In this document: positions 1-10,688 of the stretch, in pieces
Layout of the letters: each line of letters opens with the position of its first letter
How positions within the stretch are numbered: the first letter of the stretch is position 1
Origin: Carex sylvatica
Taxonomy: Eukaryota; Streptophyta; Magnoliopsida; Poales; Cyperaceae
Length of the DNA stretch: 28,746 nucleotides
Reading direction: 5' to 3'
Assembly (NCBI GenBank): GCA_964058845.1
Contig: CAXKVR010000595.1
Coordinates: 1 to 28,746, forward strand
Position numbers and translations under genes: made by a program
The notes under the pieces: generated by a model
The model's input: the letters and a program-made list of their open reading frames with translations, nothing else
What the model was told of the DNA's origin: nothing
Databases searched by the model: none

Positions 1-2106
1 ATAAGGTAAATAAAGTCAGTATACATATTTAAATATTTTATATATTATAATAATGCTAATAATCAAAATTAGCTTTCAATTGAAACGAATGATAATGCTT
101 TTACAAATGAATACTATACGAAGAGCAATCAAAAGGAAGAATTAATATTTGAATATTTCTCAATATAGAATGAGAGAATAAATCATGCACAAATAAAAAC
201 AGAATCATATAGTTTGGTTCTACATGGTACTTAATATTATCATAAATAGATGCAAATAAATGTACTTAGTATAATATTTGAATATTCAATAAATCATGCA
301 CAAATACTATTTTTAATTCTACATGGTCTTCTCAATATAGTTGTAAGCGTAATATTTTATGAATATGTTTGAATTTTGCACAAATAAAATTTTGAGCATT
401 TAAAGGACAAACATTGGATATTATTTGTCAGTTTCAGTTATCTTAATATCATAAAAATGACTATAAATTGATTAAAAACATCATCAGAAACACTACACAC
501 AATAAATGCATTTTAGAAGAATTCTATATGTAATATTTGCAGATTTATTGTTGATTTTAGAAATTTTACTACTTGTGCACAAATTAAAATGCATTATAAA
601 TGTATCTTACGAGTATTCTTGAAGTACTCTTTGATTTGTGCACAAATTAATTTACGAGCAGAAATTATAATGCATTTGCAGAGTTGTTGTCCATTTTAGA
701 AACTTCTACTTAAAATAAGATCTAAATTGATAATAAAAATTGGACCAATTCAAATCTCTCACAATGATTAAAATAGTGCTTCTCTGTATTCCCAACTTAT
801 AAATATTACAATTATATTAAAGATTGATTGTTCCTCTCACAATGACCAATGAACTTGATCAACATTTTGCATGTGTCTATTGATGCTTTCGATCAATTTA
901 AGCATCGGCACAAGTCATAAATTCAAGAAAAGTAACAATTATTCTCCAAATGACGTCAATTATATGTCAAATCAATTTATTTGTGCTAATTCTAAATCAA
1001 TTTTTACAAACGGACTATACGTGAATGCATTTACATCATACCGCGTGCATCTATTGATGCCTTCTAATGGTCTCATTCCAAAATAAAATCATCAAAATCT
1101 GATAGTTATTCTTAAATTTGAGATAATTCTAAATGATACATTCAGTTGTCTGCACATGTATGCTACAAAATGCATTTACAGTACATTACATGCATCTATT
1201 AGGCTATTAGCATTTGTAATTAATCTCCTTATTCAAGTCATAAAACTAATCACAATTGACAATTATTCTCCAAATTTTGTCAACTATATGCTAAAATAAC
1301 TTATTTGAGGTAATTTTAAGTAATACCTCATTTTTCGATACATGTATATGACGGGAATACATTTAGAACACATTACATGCCTGAAATGTCATAAATCCAT
1401 TGCTTCGTTTGATTTACCAGATGCTCCAATTCCATGCCTGAAATGTCATAAATTTTACAAAACCATAAATCCTAGAATCAGGTTAGCTATTGTTATCTCG
1501 GTTACCAAGTCACAAACCCTAAAAATCACCTTACGCAAATTGGCCAATTCAAAAGCATTGTCTTACAAATTGAAGAATTGTTATACCGTGACCTTACTGT
1601 CCAAACTCGCTTTTTGGGTGAAAGAAAGCTTGAATCGAAAGAGGCTCACCTTATGTCCGAGTTACACCGATTCTTTCTTCTAGAATGTTCGCGACTGACT
1701 GTCTCCTCAGATTGAATTTTTTTTACCGTTTTCTTCAAAAGGTTAATGCGGTTTATGATGGGAAGAGAGATTTGGAATTGGAATAGCGACAAGTAGAATA
1801 CTGATTCGGAGGAAGAAGATGAGTCTGTGTGGGAATTTATTGGGCTGTTAGAAAAAGCAACTCTTTTGGGCCGTTGATTTAGAATTTACTGGGCCAGGTA
1901 TTACTTCTTTATTACATTTTAGTTGGACTACTACTTTTTTCATTTTAGAATATTATTTTCTATTTTCGGTAACTTTTTATAAATTTACAATATTTACATA
2001 AATTAATTACGAATAAGTATCAGATTTTGTCGAATCTCACAACAAAATCTTACGTAAATTTATTACATCGTGTTTGACATTACACAAATAATGTACTTTA
2101 TTATAA
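1..2106. other. AT-rich intergenic DNA, no supported gene
   Basis: No convincing coding region. Positions 850-1345 are built from degenerate repeats: two related blocks begin near 868 and 1189 and share words such as caattattctccaaat. A perfect 20-bp direct repeat (atgcctgaaatgtcataaat) lies at about 1376 and 1434. Three TGGGCY words occur at 1838-1900. A frame at 1342-1683 is not believed to be a gene. Confidence 0.6.
335..455 (+). repeat. long direct repeat, copy 1
   Basis: About 120 bp starting atagttgtaagcgtaatat recurs nearly unchanged at about 2579-2695. The adjoining segment (ttgattaaaaacatcatc to cacaataaatgcatttta, about 466-513) also recurs, but on the opposite side of the second copy. 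Confidence 0.85.
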
Positions 2107-2117
2107 ATATTAAATAA

Positions 2118-2350
2118 GGAGGGTTTCAATACCTCATGTTTTTCATACCTCATAATGTTTCATATTTAATATCTTCGTTTTCAAAGCCTAAATTGTCGAT
2201 CCGAACTGCTCAACACGATATCCGTAGTAAAATATACCTGGAAATCAAATTTTATAATTTTTGAAATTTTTTTACTATTTTTTGAGATACGTACAAAATC
2301 ACTGTTTCTTTTGAGAGGTATGAAAAACATGAGGTATTGGAATCCTCCCC
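2118..2350. mobile_element. foldback MITE (F1), 233 bp
   Basis: Inverted ends ggagggtttcaatacctcat and atgaggtattggaatcctcc enclose a near-palindrome. It is flanked on both sides by atattaaataa (2107-2117 and 2351-2361), a clean target-site duplication of 9-11 bp, which fits Mutator-type insertion. It shares the word tttcatacctca with the foldback at about 5133-5500. Confidence 0.8.
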
Positions 2351-2578
2351 ATATTAAATAATGAACATTGGAAATATTTGCTTATTTTATCATTTTAGGT
2401 ACAATTTTATGCGTAATATTTGATTCAATTATTTTATTTTTACCCAAATTAATTTATGAGTAAGAATAGGACATAAGTGACTATTATCTGTTAATTTTGT
2501 TGACCTTGGGATCGTAATGCAGCAAAAAAAACTGATTAAAACATTAACAGACAAACACAATGCACAATAAATGAATTT

Positions 2579-2695
2579 TAAAATAGTTGTAAGCGTAATA
2601 TTTTATGAATATGTTTGAATTCTGCACAAATAAAATTTTGAGCATTTAAAGGACAAACATTGGATATTATTTGTCTGTTTCAGTTATCTTAAAAT
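2579..2695 (+). repeat. long direct repeat, copy 2
   Basis: Partner of the repeat at 335-455, with only a few substitutions visible. Here the gattaaaacattaaca/cacaataaatgaatttta block (about 2533-2578) precedes the repeat; in copy 1 it follows. That suggests a tandem unit with an internal part lost, or remains of a terminally repeated element. Confidence 0.8.
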
Positions 2696-3344
2696 CGTAA
2701 AATATTTTTTTAAAGACTTTTTTAAAACATGAAACAAAATATTCCGTTAAATTTATTCACAAAGTACTCTTGTGAGACCTAAATATGCATTCACTTAATT
2801 AATATATTTTTGCTAAGATGCATATGACATACATGAAATCCCTTAACATTACCCAAATTTAATATTTAACCTGAATCTACTTTTAACTTTTATAAATCTG
2901 CATCAACTACATTATGATCTGAACTTTTATTGTTACTAAATTTGAATGAGAGTTTGATGGTTTTACAAAAAAAAGACTATTTTATAAAATTTCTGTTAAA
3001 AGAATGGTTTTAAACAAACAGACTGTTTTGTTTGTTTGGCGTAAGGCAATGGTTAAACAAACAGACTTTAAATTTAGAATAAGTTGTATTTAAACACATT
3101 TAATCCATATCTATTTGACGATCTGAAATCGTTGACAACTAAGTTTTATTTATTTTTGTTGAACTAAACACAGATATATTTTCAATAGTTGGGATAGATT
3201 TTGCATCAAATTTGTAATTTTAAAATTAATTGACCACTAATCAAGTATAGACAATACTAATTGTTAAATTTTCAAATCTCGGCGAATAATCAAACGATTT
3301 TCAGATCACTGTATATTTGAAAAATAATATGTCTAAATTATAAA

Positions 3345-3362
3345 ATGTGTGTGTGTGTGTGT
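3345..3362. repeat. (GT)n microsatellite
   Basis: About nine GT units. The related copy B at about 15743-15759 has a shorter, interrupted version (tgtgtgtgtgagtgtgtg), so the tract differs between the two copies. Confidence 0.9.
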
Positions 3363-3716
3363 AATTTTACATCTTTGATTTTAACAACCGTTTTGTCGAT
3401 ATAACTTGTATTTTAATTTTCTTAGCATGCTTTTGATCACTTGGATGTGAATTAACGATTCATTTCTCGTTGGTTGCCCAAATTTTTAAAAATAAAAAAG
3501 CCTAGTAATCAAGAGAAATAGAAAGCAAAACATCATGGCACATGACTATCTGTTTGTACGTGCTTCATGCCATAATGGCTACAAACAGTTCATCGTAGGA
3601 CTCTTTAATGCTTTGTAGCAACAAGAGCACGTGGGTTATATTATGTCTCTTTTCACATATCCACCGACACATTTTGAGTACTTTATAACATTTTATTACC
3701 ATGGTGCATAGACGAT

Positions 3717-4225
3717 TAGAGGTGTTCAAACGGTTTGGTTTGTTCGGTTTTTAAACGAATCGAAATTTTTTGGTTTAAATGGTTCGGTTTTTCGGTTTAA
3801 ATGGATCAGTTCAGTTGATTTTTTGAATTATTTTGGTTTAAATGGTTCAGTTCGGTTTTAACTTTTCATAACCGACTAAACTGAACTGACCAAATTATAT
3901 TGGTTCAAGTATGATTTATATTTTGTTTGGTTCAATAATTGCTTCCTTTTTTTCATTTTGGTTTAAATATTTATATTTTGTATGGAATTGAACAATTTAT
4001 GTATGAACATGAACATGTTTAATTTTAATTAATAATGACACCAATAGTTTACTTCGGTTTGAACCGAATAAATCAAAATTTACTTTGGTTTATTTGATTC
4101 GATTTTTAATCGGTTTATAATTAAGTTTAACGGGTTCAGTTCGATTTTATTTTTGAAAACCAAAAAAAAATTAGTTTAATTATTTTAGATCGGTTTCAAC
4201 CGGATCGACTGTTTGAACACCCTTA
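3717..4225. mobile_element. hAT-type MITE, 509 bp
   Basis: Terminal inverted repeats TAGAGGTGTTCAAACGG and (reverse complement of right end) TAAGGGTGTTCAAACAG. The 8-bp target-site duplication tagacgat lies at 3709-3716 and 4226-4233. The empty site is seen in copy B near 16105-16115 (tagactat). The interior is made of cggtttaaatggttcggtt-like repeats. It has no coding capacity. Confidence 0.88.
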
Positions 4226-4233
4226 TAGACGAT

Positions 4234-4701
4234 ACTAAAGCTAGCATTAATATATTGGATAATCCATCGTATTTATTTTCAAAAGAAGTGATAATTTTTT
4301 ATTCTTATCTCCGATGTGTTGATATGTTTTGATATTTTTTTGTGTTCATATTTAATGATAAAAAAAATATAATATATTATAATGAAAATATCTTCTGAAA
4401 GTTGTATTTACTTATTAGTGATTTATTTTTAAATAAAATCATTTTTAAATATTTCAACGGAACAAATATTATTGATTTGATTTTTATAAAAAATAGTTCC
4501 ATTAATTATAAAAATGCATTTACTCTACCGATTCACAGTATCGATAGAGCCATTTACTATTATTTTTTGTGATTAGATTGTATAGAGAGATCACAAAAAT
4601 AACAATTATGTCTCCACTGATCCTGTGGGTTGGTGGAGCTTTTTTTATAGAAAACAATTTAATAATACTTGTCAGTTGAAAATATTAAATTTGTTTCTAT
4701 T
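4234..4701. other. AT-rich remnant of copy A, no gene
   Basis: About 4255-4370 matches intron 2 at about 17123-17250 (ggataatccat..., tccgatgtgttgatatgttt). The rest has no counterpart in copy B and no visible gene. Confidence 0.6.
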
Positions 4702-6030
4702 TAAAATATATCAGAATACGATACTGATTTTGATTTTTGTCGAAATATAGGTAGGTAGAATGGGCTGTAGCAGTCCGTCCCATGGGACGGAACAAATTAC
4801 CCCGTCCACTAATCATCCAAATTAAGCAAAAAAAAAAAAAAAATGGGACGGGAAAGGAAGACCCGTCTCGAAAAAAAAAAAAAAAAAAAACCAAAAACTC
4901 GGACAGGAAAGGAAATCCCGTCCGAGAATTCAAAATTTTATATATGATATTATTATATTATATTATATTATTATATTATATTATATTATATTATTAAATT
5001 AAATTATATTATATTATATTATATTATTATATTATTATATATATTATGTTATATTATATTACGATTTTATATATATTATATTATGATATTATTATATTTT
5101 ATTTTTATTTGTAATTATATTATTATATTATAAGAAGGGTTCTAATGCCTCGTGCCTTTCATACCTCATATGCTATATGTTCGTTTTTAAAGTCTAAATT
5201 GTCGATTCAAACCATTCAACGTGATATTCATACTAAAATATGATTAGAGATGAAATTTTATATTTTTTTGAATTTTTTTTACTATTTTTTAAGATGGGTA
5301 GAAAATCATTGTTTTTTGAACAGTTTAAAAACATTGATTTTGTACCTATCTTAAAAAATAGTAAAAAAATTCAAAAAATATAAAATTTCATCTCTAATCA
5401 TATTTTAGTATGAATGTCACGTTGAATAGTTTGAATCGACAATTTAGACTTTAAAAACGAACATATAGCATATGAGGTATGTAAGGCACAAGGCTTCAAT
5501 TAATTGATTTCAAGAAGTTTTATTTGTTAAATATTTTAATACGGATTATTGTAATTAGTGTACTATGCATATCACGATTTAATCTATAATATAGATTAAT
5601 ATTTCGTTTTCAATATTCTAACGGTCGATCTGAACTGTTCAAAATTATTTTGCACCTTCTTATAATATAATAATATAATTAAAAATAAAAATAAAATATA
5701 ATAATATCATAATATAATATATATAAAATCGTAATATAATATAACATAATATAATATAATATAATAATATAATATAATATAATAATATAATATAATATAA
5801 TATAATATAATATAATATAATAATATAATAATATAATATAATATATAAAATTTTGTATTCTCGGACGGGATTTTCTTTTCCGTCCGAGTTTTTGGTTTTT
5901 TTTTTTTGCTTAATCTGGATGATTAGTGGATGGGATAATTTGTTCGTTCCATGGGACGGACTGCCACAGCCCATTCTACTTATATTTCAACAAAAATCAA
6001 AATCAGTATCGTATTCCGATATTTTATTTA
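4702..6030. mobile_element. large foldback element with (TTATA)n arms
   Basis: The left arm (about 4702-5137) reads gaatacgatactgattttga, then gtagaatgggctgt, ccatgggacgga, long A runs, a gacggga block and about 190 bp of ttatattatat repeats. The right arm (about 5657-6030) is its inverted copy. The frames that can be translated here are repeat artefacts. The ends are approximate and no target duplication was found. A second foldback sits in the loop. Confidence 0.75.
5133..5500. mobile_element. nested foldback MITE (F2)
   Basis: Near-perfect hairpin centred at about 5325. The arms run from gcctcgtgcctttcatacct to its inverted copy aggtatgtaaggcacaaggc, and include attagagatgaaatttta and its complement. 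It belongs with F1 by shared end words and lies in the centre of the larger foldback. Confidence 0.8.
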
Positions 6031-7089
6031 TTTAATTTCTCTTAATAAAAAAATCGGGAATCCTCTGCCCACCTATGGGCAGAAAAATCCTGCCAATCTC
6101 TACTTGACACGTGGCTGCTATCTTTCATCTCATTAATGAGTATTAAAAAAATAACTTTCTAAATCAATTAATTAATGAGAATCTTTTCTCTCTCATTTGT
6201 CATTTCAACTTTCTTTTTTTTCTGAATAGAAGCCAGTAGGCATTATGTGTTAATAGAGAAAGGTTTCAACATTTCTCTGAAAGAAAAGTAAAAATAATAG
6301 AAGGAAAAAACTTAAAATAAAAGCTACAGATACGCGATAAAACTAGAACTTAAATAAATTAATCAAATCTAAAAGTTTAAACTGTTAACTACCTTTCTAT
6401 TCTAAATCGTAAAATAAGGAGAGTTGGGGGGCTTCTTTGAAAACTTCATTTTACCATCTGACAACTTCATTCTCCATTTACCAGTAAATATGTAATGGCC
6501 TTCTTCTCCATTTCAGAACCTGATTTTGTACCAGTGAAGGCTGGAACTTCATCGTTAGTGAGTTGATGGGATAGGCGGTGGTGAATTATTGAGGAAATTA
6601 CTGTTCTACTCTTCTTCTTCTTGCCCCAGACCCTGACTCGTCTCCTTTAAACATTAGTTTTTACCAGTAACACATCTGGCCAAGGAAGAACACATTGTTG
6701 AAAACTAATTAAAGAAGTAACTTTAATGCTTCTTCTTCTCTGTACCTCTCAACAGTGAGAAAAAAATTTACATGGAGGCAATCTCTTTCCATGAAGATTT
6801 CTTGAGTTAAATAAAGTAGCAAAATATTTTACTTGTAAGTCATTTTTATATATTTTTTTATATTTTCTTGTTGCATAGAAGTCAAATTTCAAAGTATTTT
6901 TTACCATACTTCTTGTCATTGTATCACTTTACTCTGCTCAGATTTCAAAAATAAATTATCTAAATTATAATATCATAGAAATGTTAAATAACTCCTCACA
7001 CAGAAAAAAAAAAACAAGCAAAAAGAGAGAGTTAAAAAACATGGTCTCTTCCTTCTGAATTGGCCGTCCACAGATATTGTGCAATATCT

Positions 7090-7831
7090 TTATCCAAATT
7101 GGGCAGCAAGGTTCCCTAAAAAAATATAAATTATTGTTTGCTTTTGATGATTTATACCTAACAAGGGAGCAACAGGGCGTCCGTAGTTGTTAATCTTGTA
7201 TGTGGTATCAAAACAAACTACATCACCAAAGTGGCTATAGTCTGCAATTCCCTTAGCATCAGCCCAGAAAATATTAGTTATTTGCTCCTCATTATCAACT
7301 TGAAAGGTAAAATAAAATGACTTGTTCTCTAGTTGTTTATCATGGAAGTATTGCATTAGCGGAGCAACGTCCCCTTTCTCCATTTCTTTTTGCCGCTTAG
7401 TTCGCAAGTAGTTTTTCACATCCACAGAAAGACATCCAAGGTTCTCACGTCCACCAGCAACAATTGCTTGAAAATCAAATGCTTGCTTAATGAGGAGTTA
7501 AACCGGATTTATCAGCTGCATATATTAGAGACTTTTGAGCTTTTCCAAGTTTTCTCTGTGATCTTAGCATATGAGTCTTTCCAGGACTAGCCAGAGTGTG
7601 GTTGTGCTCTAGATCAAGTTTGGTGATTTTGAATTTTCCATTCTTTTGCAATCTGATATGCATTGTTGCCCGACAACCTGTTCTTGTTTCGGGACGATGA
7701 TTTACAATATTAGTCTCCCGCTTATCCACACCACGAAAGCCTTCTTTTGAACAACAAAAGCTACGAAATTTCACCACACCCTGAATTGTTTTTAGGAAGC
7801 GTTTAATTGTCCACAGACATTTGTCCACCAT
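7090..7831 (-). pseudogene. FAR1 domain end plus start of MULE transposase domain, frameshifted
   Basis: First piece (7831-7487): VVKFRSFCCSKEGFRG, TRTGCRATMHIRL and LDLEHNHTLASPGK, with the cysteines and HNH of the FAR1 domain. Its first residues come from the inserted element's terminal repeat. A one-base frame change near 7495 leads to AGGRENLG, VKNYLRTKRQKEMEKGD and DVVCFDTTYKINNYGRPVAP, the first part of the MULE transposase domain with its catalytic-type Asp. Coding ends at 7090 just after GINHQKQTIIY, so the rest of the transposase and the SWIM finger are missing. Not functional. Confidence 0.8.
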
Positions 7832-8264
7832 TTGTCCACAGAAAAACTATCATTTGACCTGTGCGAATCCTGTAAATTTAATAATTCAATGCTGTAACTT
7901 ATAAAAATAATCTTATAAAAAACGTAATTAAAAATTTTAAACATTCAGAAACTTTCATTAACGGTTTGCAGCTTGGCCAACTTGGCAAACTAACTGTACT
8001 TCGTGCGGGACCACTTGGCAATTAACTGTACTTTCATTAATGGAAGTTATTTGCGATAAATGTCAGTTATTTGCGGTTAATGATAATTTTACAAAAACTT
8101 CTAGAACATTATAAACTCGAAAAACATCTACAAATGACATTTTTTTTCAAAATAAACCTCAAAAATATTTTTTTCCACAAAATTATAAATTTTTAATTTT
8201 TTAATTTTTTCTTTCAGGCTCTCACTGTAAATTTCAATACTGCAAAATCAATGCTGTAAAATTA

Positions 8265-8582
8265 ACTTGCGTCAATCCTGTAAAATTACTAAATCAATGC
8301 TGTAACTTATGTAACAAATATTATAAAAACATAATTATCATTTTCAACCATCCAGGAACACTGTCATTAGACTTACGTCAATCCTGTAAAATTACTAACT
8401 TCATGTTGTAACTTACGCAACAAATAATATAAAAATATAATTATCATTTTTAAATATTCAGAAAAACTTTCATTTGACTTGCGTCAATCCTGTAAAATTA
8501 CTAACTCAATGCTGTAACTTATATAACACATCTTACAAAAATTTACAAGATCAATACTCCATATAATCTCTTTTCTCCAGAT
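8265..8582. repeat. 106-bp tandem repeat, three copies
   Basis: Units start acttgcgtcaatcctgtaaa at 8265, acttacgtcaatcctgtaaa at 8371 and acttgcgtcaatcctgtaaa at 8477, an exact 106-bp spacing. A diverged related unit lies at about 7856-7965. Non-coding. Confidence 0.88.
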
Positions 8583-8590
8583 TTTCACAA

Positions 8591-8735
8591 GATGAATACT
8601 GTAAAATTACAATATGAATACTGTAAAATTACAAGATGAATACTATAAAATTAACAGATTAATACTCTAGATTTCCACATGATGAATACTGTAAAATTAC
8701 AAGATGAATACTGTAAAATTAACAGATCAATACTA
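8591..8735. repeat. short tandem repeat, unit about 21 bp
   Basis: gatgaatactgtaaaattac and close variants recur about six times, some separated by short spacers. It follows the 106-bp repeats and shares the core ctgtaaaatta with them. Confidence 0.8.
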
Positions 8736-8739
8736 TCGC

Positions 8740-9112
8740 CTCTCTATCATCTCTCATCCATGTCGCATCTCTCAGATCATCTCCTCATATCTCCTCCATA
8801 TCGAAATTCCATATCGAAATTATCTCATATCATCTTCTCATATCTTCTCATATCCACTAGATCGCTTCTCCAGACCGTCTCTCTTAGATCGTCTCTCTCC
8901 ATTAGAATCTAAGAGAGATGCCAAAGAAATACGTCGGAGAGAAGAAAGCGCCGTCGCAGCCGTCTCTCTCCACTAGATCGCTGTCGTCGCTACCGTCACT
9001 GTCGTTGCTGCCATCGTGGTCATCACGGCCGTCGCGGCCGAAGCAGAAGAGAAGAGATCAAGAGAGAAGAGAAGAGATCGAGAGAGAAAGAGAGAGAGAG
9101 AGAGAGAAGGCA
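8740..9112. repeat. CT-rich then GA-rich low-complexity tract
   Basis: About 8740-8990 is tctc/tcgtc-rich with atatctcctcatatc-like words. About 9040-9110 is gagagaagagaa/gagagagaga. Translatable frames here (such as 8918-9175, rich in S, P, R, E) follow from base composition and are not called as genes. Confidence 0.75.
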
Positions 9113-9287
9113 TATTTTAGAAAGTTTATAATCGTATGGTATGTGGAGAAAGAGACGATCGGGAAGGAAATTTAAATACGCAAAATCTGGGAAGGTTTTG
9201 AATTACTGTTGGAATGTGGGGACCGAGTCTGTTAAAATTAATTAAACGGGAGTAGATAAGGCTCTGTGGACAAATGGTGGACAAAGA

Positions 9288-9515
9288 TCAGTGGATAGAA
9301 ACATTTTCTCTTGTTTTTATATTGTCATTTCTTATACTGAAATCCTTCTTTGCACCGTATCTGTTATAGAACTCGTATGCAGCTTCGACATCATCAAACT
9401 CCATGTCATGCTTTGGAGTTTCATGCTCCAACAAGATAGTTTCTTCGAATGAATTAGAACATTTATCATGAGCATCGTCTATGGGGCTGTGAAGATAAAA
9501 AAAAAAGTTGAGCAA
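9288..9515 (-). pseudogene. N-terminal fragment of FAR1-like MULE transposase
   Basis: 75 codons containing MEFDDVEAAYEFYNRYGAKK and DFSIRNDN, the start of the FAR1 zinc-binding DNA-binding domain shared by FAR1/FHY3 regulators and MULE transposases. The frame stops at the edge of an inserted element (ENVSIH then stop), so the domain is cut in two. A domesticated FAR1 gene is unlikely because the pieces lie inside long terminal inverted repeats and are broken. Confidence 0.75.
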
Positions 9516-10160
9516 GATTGAAAAAAAATGTCATAATCAACTCTCAGCGCTCATTATTATGAATCTCTGCATTTCATTGATATCTGGCGAAATAAATTGG
9601 CTTGGAAAAAAAATTCAGTGTAAATTATTATTAAACAAATTAATGTCTATTGTAAATTTTACTTTCGATATTACGTGATATACTTTCATTAAATATAAAA
9701 AATCATTAAATTTTACCTCATATGAATTACATCTTCCAATATTCTGGCAATTCGTTGAGTATATTTGATGGGTTTTTGCTTAAAGTTCCAATTTGTTGAA
9801 TAATATGAGGAGAATCCACATCAATGAATAAATTCAAGTCCAATTTTTTTTTCTTATGCCATCTAAATGATTCAAATAATTTGCACGTTAGACTTGTCTC
9901 TCAAATTACTAACGAGTTAGATATCAAGAAGCTTTGGTCAGCTATTAAAGTTGCAACAGTTGCAACTAAGTACCAATAACCTTACTGGTAAAATACCAAT
10001 AAAAATTCTAACTACACAACATTAACTAATTTTGAGATAATAACAAAGGACAAATTGATATATTGATTTCACTCAACTTAATAACCTAATCTTATTTTAT
10101 GCATGGCAAAAACGCCTCCAAGTACGGTACTGTATCGTTGAGTGGTTGAAATCTTTATGG
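9516..10160. other. interior of the MULE-like element, no coding signal
   Basis: Lies 5' of the FAR1 relic on the minus strand and between it and the right terminal arm. AT-rich, with no ORF or repeat that I can support. It may be the former transposase promoter or leader. Confidence 0.5.
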
Positions 10161-10688
10161 TAAAAAGGCTTTGAAATTTGACTTGTATGCAACAAGAAAA
10201 TATAAAAAAAAAAAATATAAAAATGACTTACAAATATAATATTTTGCTACTTTATTTAACTCAAAAAATCTTCATGAAAAGAGATTGCTCCATGTAATTT
10301 TTTTTCCTCAACAGTGAGAGGTACAGAGAAGAAGAAACAGTAAAGTTATTTTTTAATTAATTTTGAAATGGAAGGTGAAAAGACAAAGGAAAGAAAAAAG
10401 ATTCTCATTAATTAATTAATTTTAAAAGTTATTTTTTTAATCCTCATTAATGAGATGAAGATAGCAGTCACGTGTCAAGTAGAGATTGGCTAAATTCAAT
10501 AGTTGGCAGAATTTTCCTGCCTATAGGTGGACAGAGGAATCAGTTCCATTTCTGAGAAAAAAAAACAGCTTCATGAAAATGTTTCAGACTTTCAGTACAG
10601 CTATTAATTCCGTTGCTTAAAATAAGTTTGGACATTTAATACCAGGATTGATTACCATGCGTTCAGATATCGGTTGAGTCTTATTTAG

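Larger units (their letters stand above)
7820..9285. mobile_element. 1.47-kb insertion with 22-bp perfect TIRs, inside the FAR1 coding region
   Basis: tttgtccaccatttgtccac (plus AG) at 7820-7841 is repeated as an exact inverted copy at 9264-9285. The similarity extends weakly outward by about 14 bases. The insertion lies exactly between the two halves of the FAR1 domain. It has no transposase; inside are tandem repeats, a CT-rich block and a GA-rich block. No target duplication could be fixed, so an intron-like origin is not fully excluded. Confidence 0.65.
6058..10541 (-). mobile_element. 4.5-kb MULE-like transposon, degenerate
   Basis: Ends are inverted: gaatcctctgcccacctatg at 6058 against gattcctctgtccacctata read inward from 10541. 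The inverted arms run to about 6915 and 10165; the left arm carries roughly 440 bp that the right lacks. Shared arm words include tctacttgacacgtg, ttaattaatgagaatctttt and ctctgtacctctcaacagtg. Inside, on the minus strand, lie FAR1-domain and MULE-domain coding relics. The 9-bp flanks do not match, so either the exact ends or the target duplication are worn. Confidence 0.75.

Noticed and set aside
1342..1683. 113-codon frame with two CLKCH (CXXCH heme-like) motifs
   Set aside because: Both motifs come from one 20-bp direct repeat in the DNA. The rest has no family character, codon use follows the local AT-rich composition, and cytochrome c maturation of such a peptide is not expected for a nuclear plant locus.
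4697..5974. Several frames rich in F, K, Y, I and L on both strands
   Set aside because: They are translations of homopolymer runs and ttata repeats in the foldback arms.
8679..9175. Overlapping plus-strand frames rich in S, P, R, E
   Set aside because: Products of the CT-rich and GA-rich low-complexity tract inside a transposon insertion; there is no domain and no splice context.
7090..9515. A domesticated FAR1/FHY3 transcription factor gene
   Set aside because: The coding pieces are frameshifted, truncated and interrupted by an insertion, and lie between long inverted repeats, which fits a dead transposase.
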